DNA of 14,798 nucleotides from Tannerella sp. (GTDB taxonomy: Bacteria; Bacteroidota; Bacteroidia; Bacteroidales; Tannerellaceae). Position 1 is the stretch's first letter. The number at the start of each line of letters is the position of its first letter. Below the pieces are notes generated by a model. That model saw only the letters and a program-made list of their open reading frames with translations. It made no database searches and was not told where the DNA came from. This document shows positions 7,023 to 13,562 of the stretch, piece by piece. Both the position numbers and the translations under genes were made by a program. The stretch spans positions 1 to 14,798 of the forward strand of contig JAITBC010000033.1 of the NCBI GenBank assembly GCA_031283785.1. Reading direction: 5' to 3'.

Positions 7023-9263
7023 TTATTTAATCTCTTTGGGATTTGATGTGTTTACAAAAAGTATATCGCCCACATCTTTAAAATCGGTAAAGAAGTTTAT
7101 CGGTTCATGTTTCAGGCGATCTTCATGGAAGCCGATGATTGTCAGCGCCGCATGTGATGAATGTATCCCCACTACGTCACAGAATTTATAACCTTCGTCT
7201 ATCATGATAAATTCAATATTGGCGAGTGTAATTGGTAATCGTCCTTCGGCAATCCGTTTTTCCAATACTTTTTTTATTTCTGAAAAGTCCTCTTTTGTAC
7301 TTGTCAGGAATATCTTCAGATGACTTTTTTTCCAATCGGGGTGTGACATGATGATATATCCCAGCAATATCATAAAGTTTGTGTTTTTCCCGTCATATTC
7401 GCGTATCCATACATGTATTCCGTTTCGAAGTTTCATGAAATGTTCCGATATAGCCAGGATACCGACGTCAAAGTTCCCGGCCCGTACCAGGTTTACGTTG
7501 CTGAGGATATGACGCAGTTCATCAGGATAACGCTTGTCGTATTCAAAAATCACCATGTTGTTTTCCATCCCCGAAATAGACGGCGTTTGTATGACCTGCG
7601 CAATGGCCGAAGTGTACGACGGGGAAATCATGGTGTCGATATAGAGCGTGCTGCTGCTATTCCGCGTACTGTCGATAAGTTGTTCCTGTATAAGTTTCGA
7701 TTCTTTATATGTTTGTTTGCTGTAGTACCCTTCTATCAGATGGAAGTATGTGCCGAAGCCATGCCGGTAACTTATCCATTTCATCAGTTCCAGAATTTTC
7801 TCCCGTTCAAAAGAATGTGACGATACGCAAATCGCGGCCGGCCTCCATTCTTCGTTATCCATACTCGACTGATGTTTTTGCATATAAACCTGCAGCTGCC
7901 GGTTTAACTGGAACAGTGCGCCTTTGAAAATATTCACCAGCCCTTTACCGTCTTTATTGTACTGCTCGATAAAAAGATAAATCAGAACGATAACGCCATA
8001 AGATAACAGGGTGTAGAAAGGATTTATCATGAACATCACCCACACCGACAGCAGAAAACCGGAGAGAGACAGGAACCATTTTGACTTGAATCGCGGGCGA
8101 TACGACGGGGGCGAACCGAAATGGTTAAGGAACGAATTGAGGCATAGCGTACCGTATGTTATCAGGAAAAACATGGAGATTATCTCCGCTACGCTGTTTA
8201 CATCGCCTAAAAGGATGAAAACCAGCGCGATTGCAAAAGATATCAGGGACGCGTTTCCCGGTTCGCGCGTATCGCCTTTTCCCCGTGCAAGGAAGATATT
8301 CAGTCGCTTGAAAGGGAATGTCCTGTCGGCTGCAATAGCCTGAAGCGTGCGCGGGGCGACGATCATGGAGCCTATAGCCGACGACGATGTGCAGGCGGCT
8401 AATCCGAGCGGGATAAATACGGCGCCGAAGAACGCTATTCTCGACATAATCATCTGATCTTCCACCAAGTCCGTTTGGAATGCGGAAACGGAAAGTTTCC
8501 AGACCACGACAATATAGACAATAAATCCGGTGAATGTGCCGAGCATCGTCCCCAGAGGGATGGATTTGCCGGGATTACGTAAATCTCCGCTAAGCCCTAC
8601 TCCTGCCGTCATTCCGGTAAATGCCGGAAAGCAAATCGCAAAGATGGCGAAGAATTTTTCTCTGTTGAAAAAACCGAAGTTATTACCTGCCGTAAGCGCC
8701 GGATTGTCCGTCGCTTCGATCGGTTTCCCCAGGAAAAACAGCAGAAGGGATACAAACAGGATAAAATTGACTAAATACAGCAATTTCATCCCCGAACCTG
8801 AACCCTGTTTCAAAATAACATAAGCAAGTATGAGAAGGGTAGGGATACTTATCATCTGTTTAGGAAGGTTTATGTCGAATTGCGTTTTACACCAGTCAAA
8901 GAGAAACTGGAACGATTCGGTAAAAGCAATAATATAAAAAGCGATACTGATTGTTTGTGAAAGAAAAAGCGTTATCCCGATCGTTGAGCCGATTTTCAAT
9001 CCGAACGAGCGGGAGATAATAAAATATTCGCCTCCACCTTCCACACGCGTATTCGTTGCAAGTTCGGAAATCGCCAGCGCCGTTGGAATGGTAATCATAT
9101 GGCCAACCAGGATAATACCGATTACGCCCCAGAAGCCAATTGTGCCGGTTGCAAAACCGAAGCGCAAGAACAGGATAGCGCCGAGAATAGAAGATATTGA
9201 CGTAAGATAAACGGCCGCCGTTCCGAATCCGCCTTTATTTTTTACTACATTATTTTGTTCCAT
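7023..9263 (-). CDS. SLC12-like (cation-chloride cotransporter family) APC permease
   Basis: This 746-residue inner-membrane transporter has an N-terminal permease of about 12 hydrophobic segments (residues about 10-440). A soluble C-terminal domain of about 280 residues follows. The first helix reads SSILGAILFLRFGFATG, matching the SLC12 'G-xx-LFxR-xxxVG' signature. A later segment reads AGVGLSGDLRNPGKSIPLGT, matching the SLC12 'SGDLxxPxxxIPxGT' block. The long C-terminal domain is also typical of SLC12. Eukaryotic members move Cl- with Na+ and/or K+; the substrate of bacterial members is uncertain. I chose ATG 9263 as start. The frame can be opened eight codons earlier at a TTG (9287), but that codon lies inside the -7 promoter element. 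The cobD remnant begins 2 bases after its stop, suggesting former co-transcription. Confidence 0.85.
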   Translation of the reverse strand: MEQNNVVKNKGGFGTAAVYLTSISSILGAILFLRFGFATGTIGFWGVIGIILVGHMITIPTALAISELATNTRVEGGGEYFIISRSFGLKIGSTIGITLFLSQTISIAFYIIAFTESFQFLFDWCKTQFDINLPKQMISIPTLLILAYVILKQGSGSGMKLLYLVNFILFVSLLLFFLGKPIEATDNPALTAGNNFGFFNREKFFAIFAICFPAFTGMTAGVGLSGDLRNPGKSIPLGTMLGTFTGFIVYIVVVWKLSVSAFQTDLVEDQMIMSRIAFFGAVFIPLGLAACTSSSAIGSMIVAPRTLQAIAADRTFPFKRLNIFLARGKGDTREPGNASLISFAIALVFILLGDVNSVAEIISMFFLITYGTLCLNSFLNHFGSPPSYRPRFKSKWFLSLSGFLLSVWVMFMINPFYTLLSYGVIVLIYLFIEQYNKDGKGLVNIFKGALFQLNRQLQVYMQKHQSSMDNEEWRPAAICVSSHSFEREKILELMKWISYRHGFGTYFHLIEGYYSKQTYKESKLIQEQLIDSTRNSSSTLYIDTMISPSYTSAIAQVIQTPSISGMENNMVIFEYDKRYPDELRHILSNVNLVRAGNFDVGILAISEHFMKLRNGIHVWIREYDGKNTNFMILLGYIIMSHPDWKKSHLKIFLTSTKEDFSEIKKVLEKRIAEGRLPITLANIEFIMIDEGYKFCDVVGIHSSHAALTIIGFHEDRLKHEPINFFTDFKDVGDILFVNTSNPKEIK

Positions 9264-9284
9264 TGAAGTTGTATTTTTAAGAGA

Positions 9285-9292
9285 CAAAAGTA
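9285..9292 (-). promoter_or_regulatory. -7 element (TACTTTTG) for the SLC12-like gene
   Basis: TACTTTTG (9292 to 9285, - strand) matches TAnnTTTG exactly and lies 21 bases before ATG 9263, giving a short leader. No clear TTTG is seen at -33. The element rules against translation starting at the overlapping TTG. Confidence 0.55.
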
Positions 9293-9420
9293 CAAAAAAT
9301 AGACGAGTTAATGTCTTTAGCCTGTTAATAAATTACAAACTCTGTATCGAAGCAGTGATTTTTTGTTTTTTGGATAATTATTTGTATGTTTATTCTATAA
9401 ATCCTGCCTGACATTTTTAT

Positions 9421-9464
9421 TTGTCTGCGTGTGATTGAAAAATTTCATGTGCAGTTGCAGACAA
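9421..9464. repeat. Inverted repeat in the divergent intergenic region
   Basis: TTGTCTGC (9421-9428) and GCAGACAA (9457-9464) form a perfect 8-bp inverted repeat with a 28-base spacer. Inside the spacer is a second one, TGAAA (9436-9440) and TTTCA (9443-9447). It lies about 80 bases before the + strand O-ligase-like gene in the 280-base space between divergent genes. It could be an operator or a leader stem-loop. Otherwise this space is A+T-rich with no gene seen. Confidence 0.35.
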
Positions 9465-9543
9465 GTTTTGAATACAGTTTATATACAGGAAAATGAGATG
9501 TTTGATAATATAAAATATGAACCGGACATTATAAAATAATGAA

Positions 9544-10698
9544 ATGAAAAAAGCATTAAGTATCGTCGTGAAGTTTCTTCCTGTGATCCCCTTTTTTATG
9601 GTATTAGGGACGGTCTTTGCGGTCAGTCAGGAATTGGTAAAGGGCGTTGTTTCCGGAAAATACTTCTGGTTTTACTTTTCGATGGGTATTATTGCCATTA
9701 CTACGGTTGTTGATTTTGTCTGCCGACAGACGATACAGACGATACGGATAAAGAGGGTTGATGGTTTGATTTTACTATATGGAGTAAGTACATTTATCGT
9801 CAGTTATTTTGTCCATTCGTCCGAAGCGATGACGAAACACATACTGTTTGTATTGATTATCCTATTGTATTGTTATTTCAGAATGATTTTGAGCGCTTCG
9901 GGATCAAACAAATACTTGATTATGCTGTTTTTTCTTGCTACGGGTCTGGTGGAAGCCATCTGGGGACTGGGGCAACTATACGGGTTTACGTATTCGCAAC
10001 ATAGCCGGTTTAGTCTGACAGGATCATTCTTCAATCCTGGTCCTTATGCATGTTATATTGCTGTTGTATTACCAATGGCATTCTTCTATACTTTGAAGTA
10101 TCGTCTCTGTTATAAAGTCAAATTTCATCTCCGCAATATTTCTGTTTATTTTCTCTGGGGGATTTCATTGTTAACATTTATGTTGTCAATGCTTGTTTTA
10201 CCGGCTACCATGAGCCGCACTTCATGGATTGCCGCCTTTGGAGGATGCGGGCTAGCGTTAATATATTTTTCGGCTAAAAATGGGAATATCAAGACATTTA
10301 TAATTACCAATAAGAGAAATTGCACCATTATCATTTTCATTACGATCCTGTTAATAACAGCTGGTAGTTTCGGCATGTATCAGTTTAAAAAAGATTCAGC
10401 GGACGGACGGATACTGACATGGAAAATTGCCTTGCAGGCGGCTGTCCATCATCCTTGGGGCGTAGGTATAGGGAATTTTCCGGGCAGTTACGGCCAAGAA
10501 CAGACTTCTTATTTCTCTGCAGGTCAGGGAACAGAACAGGAACAGCATGTGGCAGGTAATCCTGAATATGGCTTTAATGAATACCTGCAAATCTTCGTGA
10601 TGTCGGAAATCCGTTCTTGTTTTTTTCAGGCCATATTACCCAATAGGAGTAGAGTGCTTAAAACTCCATCAACCTTTAAATACATGTCTATTTGTTAA
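9544..10698 (+). CDS. O-antigen ligase/polymerase-like (WaaL/Wzy/PglL superfamily) membrane protein, 3'-truncated
   Basis: The frame encodes 384 residues with about nine hydrophobic segments. Family-like motifs are FNPGPYA (163-169), SRTSWIA (224-230), the large periplasmic-loop block DGRILTWKIALQAAVHHPWG (287-306) with GVGIGNFPGSYG, and a closing EYGFNEYLQI (342-350). The superfamily transfers lipid-linked glycans to lipid A, proteins or other acceptors at the periplasmic face. After residue 350 similarity ends abruptly. The last 34 residues (FVMSEIRSCFF...) look like read-through into foreign sequence, and the final membrane segments expected after NEYLQ, often followed by TPRs in Bacteroidales members, are absent. 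No other frame restores them before the next gene begins 58 bases later. It is probably non-functional. It is first in a + strand cluster with an NVEALA peptide gene. Confidence 0.72.
   Translation: MKKALSIVVKFLPVIPFFMVLGTVFAVSQELVKGVVSGKYFWFYFSMGIIAITTVVDFVCRQTIQTIRIKRVDGLILLYGVSTFIVSYFVHSSEAMTKHILFVLIILLYCYFRMILSASGSNKYLIMLFFLATGLVEAIWGLGQLYGFTYSQHSRFSLTGSFFNPGPYACYIAVVLPMAFFYTLKYRLCYKVKFHLRNISVYFLWGISLLTFMLSMLVLPATMSRTSWIAAFGGCGLALIYFSAKNGNIKTFIITNKRNCTIIIFITILLITAGSFGMYQFKKDSADGRILTWKIALQAAVHHPWGVGIGNFPGSYGQEQTSYFSAGQGTEQEQHVAGNPEYGFNEYLQIFVMSEIRSCFFQAILPNRSRVLKTPSTFKYMSIC
10626..10685 (-). other. Possible mobile-element or deletion scar at the O-ligase break
   Basis: On the - strand, ATG 10685 opens a 19-codon frame (MYLKVDGVLSTLLLLGNMA). 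It is preceded by a perfect TATCTTTG -7 element at 10721-10714, antisense to the broken O-ligase end. A short leader, promoter and truncated start of an opposite-strand gene at a gene break would fit an insertion-sequence remnant. I cannot identify a transposase family, and no terminal repeats are visible. Deletion without an element is equally possible. Confidence 0.25.
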
Positions 10699-10713
10699 AT
10701 AAAAGTAAAACTA

Positions 10714-10721
10714 CAAAGATA
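10714..10721 (-). promoter_or_regulatory. Antisense -7 element (TATCTTTG)
   Basis: A perfect TAnnTTTG match on the - strand sits between the O-ligase stop and the NVEALA start and points back into the truncated gene. The -33 position is only T-rich. Confidence 0.35.
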
Positions 10722-10755
10722 TATTTTTTGTTTTATCTATAAAATTTAATTAGCA

Positions 10756-11032
10756 ATGTGTAAGAAGAAAATTTCAGGAATGATTGGTATAGCCGCTTTT
10801 TTAATGATGACGGCGTTTTAATATCCGTTTAAGTTCGGACAACAACAGCGCTCTTTCTGATCTTGTATTAGCCAATATTGAAATATTGGCTCAAGCTGAT
10901 GAGATTGGTGGAATTAATTGTAATGTTATAGGGTATACGGATGCATGGAAAGACGGTTGTCTATATTATTGCGCTCAGTGTGCAGAAGGTTATTACGTAG
11001 CTATAAATTTAATTTATTGTCCGGCAAGATAA
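10756..11032 (+). pseudogene. NVEALA-family peptide gene with a one-base frameshift
   Basis: From ATG 10756 the sequence reads MCKKKISGMIGIAAFLMMTAF and stops at TAA 10819. Shifting frame at the TTTT tract (10816-10819) gives NIRLSSDNNSALSDLVLANIEILAQADE and on to TAA 11030. Omitting one T joins the two into a 91-residue protein. It has a KKK-start leader with a hydrophobic core, a central LANIEILA matching the LANVEALA motif, and a Cys-containing tail (five Cys: GINCNV, DGCLYYCAQCAEG, LIYC). That is the plan of the Bacteroidales NVEALA family, whose role is unsettled. Whether the extra T is a real lesion, a slippage site or a sequencing error cannot be told here. It lies 57 bases after the O-ligase-like frame. 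Confidence 0.75.
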
Positions 11033-11086
11033 TTTTGTTATGATAAAAAGAAGATTCCTTTCATTTATTTTCTCTCTTGTTGTGCA

Positions 11087-11398
11087 TTGACTTTTGCTCA
11101 AAATGAAGAAAATAAACCTTTTGAATCATTTCGAGGATGTAAGGAGTGTAGACTTAGTAATGGTAAGTGTTATGTTGTCATTGAAGCGCTTCGGGCATTT
11201 CAGGGTAATGATTCTATTGCCATAGAAATTTTCAAGGAAGAGTACGAAATTGTCAATATGCGTCATTATGAAAAGGAATGGCTGTTAAAGAAAAATCATA
11301 CATGGATAATTCAATATTTTGCTTTGGAAGAAAGTAAAATATATCATTGCCGTTCAAAACGTTTTAAGCCTTTCGATCCTGTTCTCTTAATGGAATAA
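11087..11398 (+). CDS. Small secreted Cys-containing protein, 5' end disrupted
   Basis: This is a 100-residue-class protein I do not recognise. The visible body reads AQNEENKPFESFRGCKECRLSNGKCYVVIEALR and ends FDPVLLME. It has four cysteines (Cys-x2-Cys-x7-Cys and one near the C-terminus). TTG 11087 is the only standard start in this frame and falls inside what looks like a signal peptide. The same frame is open back to 11033 and reads KKKIPFIYFLSCCALTFAQ, a good type I signal peptide ending at an AQ cleavage site. That signal has no ATG in frame: the ATG at 11040 is two bases out of phase. Removing two bases after that ATG would give MKKKIPFIYFLSCCALTFAQ. The gene is therefore probably frameshifted. 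It starts directly after the NVEALA gene and likely shared its operon. Confidence 0.5.
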   Translation: MTFAQNEENKPFESFRGCKECRLSNGKCYVVIEALRAFQGNDSIAIEIFKEEYEIVNMRHYEKEWLLKKNHTWIIQYFALEESKIYHCRSKRFKPFDPVLLME

Positions 11399-11465
11399 TC
11401 ATACAGGTTACGAATATTTTTCCGGTAATTTTTTCAACATAAACGAAGCCTTTAATTAATCAACA

Positions 11466-12611
11466 ATGAAAAGAGTAATCACGATATTGATCATCCTGCC
11501 GGTAATGGCAGGATGCGGAAGGAACAGTAGATCAAATAATGAAAGCGACGCTTTTATTACGGTTGACGTCAGGGCCAGTTATCCCAAAAAAGAATTGATG
11601 CTTCAGCATTTTATGGATGTGGAATACATTGCGCTGGAGACCTCCGACGAATTTCTGTGTCAGGGTCGTGTTCTCGATATTGGCAAGGATATCATATTGG
11701 TAAGGAATGATATTCCGGATGGGAACATTTTCGTCTTTGACGGAAAAGGCAAAGGCCTAAGAAAAATTAACCGTCGTGGAAATGGAAACGAAGAATATAT
11801 CATCATTTCCGGGGTTGCCCTGGATGAAGATAATGGAGAACTGTTTGTTAACGACGTTATTGCAAGGAAAGTAGCGGCGTACGATTTATACGGAAATTTT
11901 AAAAGAAGTTTTCGATATAACGAAGGAATCAGGATTGATAATATATACAATTTTGACGGGGAAAATCTGATTTGCGTGGCGGAAGTAGATACTGAAACGC
12001 CTGATAAATCAACGTTTATTATTATATCCAAACGGGATGGAAGCAGGGACAATGAGATTCAGATTCCTTATAAGCAAAAAAAATCGACAAGCATTGATGG
12101 TAACGGGAACTTCTTTATAATGTACCCTTATTATCCGATTCTGCCTTTTCATGACGGTTGGATACTTTCGGAAGCCTCATCCGATACGGTGTTTCGTTTT
12201 TCGCCGGATAACCGTATGATCCCATTTATGGTAAGAACTCCATCCGTACAATCCATGAACCCGGAAGTATTTCTTTTTCCGAAAATACTTACAGACCGTT
12301 ACTGTTTCATGGAAAAAGTAAAGAAAGAAAATAATTTCCCCAAAACAGATTTAGTATACGACAGGCAAAAAAAAGCCCTGTACGAATATATCTTATACAA
12401 TGATGATTATTCCAACAAACAGCGTGTGAGTATGGTGACTTCGGAAACAAAAAACGGTGAAATCGCATTTTGGCAAAAAATCGAATCCGGCGAACTTGTT
12501 GAATCGTACAGGAAAGGGGAACTAAAAGGCAAACTGAAAGACGTTGCGGCAGGATTGGATGAAGATTCAAATCCGGTCATTATGTTGGTGAAAGACAAGC
12601 AGTCTATGTGA
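11466..12611 (+). CDS. 6-bladed beta-propeller lipoprotein
   Basis: This is a 381-residue lipoprotein (lipobox VMAGC, Cys17). The start of the mature part reads ITVDVRASYPKKELMLQHF, then DVEYIALETSDEFLC, IFVFDGKGKGLRKINRRGNGNEEY and VALDEDNGELFVNDV. This is the pattern of the Bacteroidales '6-bladed beta-propeller' family (DUF4934/DUF5128-like), in which an N-terminal 'D-xxY-xLET' strand leads into NHL-like blades with 'RxGxGPxEY'-type loops. These proteins are commonly encoded beside NVEALA peptides, and here the gene is 67 bases after the small Cys protein. Their ligand or partner is not established. Unlike the three genes before it, this one appears intact. It converges on the CDF exporter. 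Confidence 0.85.
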   Translation: MKRVITILIILPVMAGCGRNSRSNNESDAFITVDVRASYPKKELMLQHFMDVEYIALETSDEFLCQGRVLDIGKDIILVRNDIPDGNIFVFDGKGKGLRKINRRGNGNEEYIIISGVALDEDNGELFVNDVIARKVAAYDLYGNFKRSFRYNEGIRIDNIYNFDGENLICVAEVDTETPDKSTFIIISKRDGSRDNEIQIPYKQKKSTSIDGNGNFFIMYPYYPILPFHDGWILSEASSDTVFRFSPDNRMIPFMVRTPSVQSMNPEVFLFPKILTDRYCFMEKVKKENNFPKTDLVYDRQKKALYEYILYNDDYSNKQRVSMVTSETKNGEIAFWQKIESGELVESYRKGELKGKLKDVAAGLDEDSNPVIMLVKDKQSM

Positions 12612-12637
12612 TTGCGCAGGGGAAGCGGTAAAAAGAA

Positions 12638-13528
12638 TCAGTCGCAGTTATGCTGACAGTCGATGTTGTTTTTTTCTATTTCAATAGTGACATGATCTAT
12701 GTGGAACGGTTTTGCAATATGAATGATATTGCGTTTTAACCGTTCGGGGTTCGTCGTATTGCTTACGGCATGAAGCGTCATGATATGCGATTCTCCGTCT
12801 ATTGTCCACAAGTGGAGGTCGTGTATGGAGATGACATCTTCCACCGCGTTCAATTTTTTCTCCAAATCATTCATGTCGACATCGCCGGGTGTCGCCTGTA
12901 ACATAATCCGGAATGTATCGCGCATATTTTTGAAAACATTTGCTAACACCCATATGCTGATAGCGGCGGAGAGGATGGGGTCGAGAACCGGCAGATTTAC
13001 AAATACCATCGTGATGCTGGCGATTAATACGGCAATCCACCCCAGGACATCTTCCATAATATGCAGAAAAACAGCGCGTTCGTTCATGGAGCTGCCTTTT
13101 TTCATCCTGAGGGCTGCCGCACCATTGATGATAATTCCGACAATCGCAATCCAGAACATCCCGTAAGCATTTATTTCTTGGGGATTTAAGATTCGTTTCA
13201 CTGCTTCGGTAAGTACAAAAACAGAGCTCACAAATAAGACGCCGGAAAGAAAAATGGAGCCGAGAAGCGAAAATCGTCTGTATCCGTAAGTGTATTTATG
13301 GTCGCGTTTCTGTGTCGCTTTTTTCTGAAGCGCCCACGCAACGGCCAGCGACAGGCAATCGCCAAAATCGTGAAGCGCATCCGAAAGAATGGCGATACTG
13401 TTCGTGAAAAGTCCGCCGATCACTTCTACAACTACAAAAAACAGGTTGAGGAAAAATGCGATGGAAATATTTTTTGCAGCGTTATTTTCGTGAAGGTGTT
13501 CGTGATTATTATGATGATGGTGTGCCAT
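12638..13528 (-). CDS. CDF-family zinc exporter (ZitB/CzcD-like)
   Basis: This 296-residue inner-membrane cation diffusion facilitator has six hydrophobic segments and a cytoplasmic C-terminal domain. The N-terminus is His-rich (MAHHHHNNHEHLHE), as in zinc-linked members. The transport site is intact: H53-xxx-D57 in TM2 (SDALHDFGD) and H156-xxx-D160 in TM5 (HIMEDVLGW). The HD-HD arrangement is associated with Zn2+/Cd2+ specificity. The C-terminal domain shows IHDLHLWTIDGESHIMTLHA, the metal-binding dimerisation fold. It exports Zn2+ from the cytoplasm in exchange for protons. The ATG at 13528 follows the GH28 stop by 34 bases on the same strand; co-transcription is possible but functionally unlinked. 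I see no clear promoter in the short gap. Confidence 0.93.
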   Translation of the reverse strand: MAHHHHNNHEHLHENNAAKNISIAFFLNLFFVVVEVIGGLFTNSIAILSDALHDFGDCLSLAVAWALQKKATQKRDHKYTYGYRRFSLLGSIFLSGVLFVSSVFVLTEAVKRILNPQEINAYGMFWIAIVGIIINGAAALRMKKGSSMNERAVFLHIMEDVLGWIAVLIASITMVFVNLPVLDPILSAAISIWVLANVFKNMRDTFRIMLQATPGDVDMNDLEKKLNAVEDVISIHDLHLWTIDGESHIMTLHAVSNTTNPERLKRNIIHIAKPFHIDHVTIEIEKNNIDCQHNCD

Positions 13529-13562
13529 AATACTGTTTTTTGATGATATATAGATGAAGTTT

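Noticed and set aside
7413..8823. Several + strand frames of 70-135 codons inside the SLC12-like gene
   Set aside because: They are shadows of a 746-residue transporter whose motifs are clear on the - strand.
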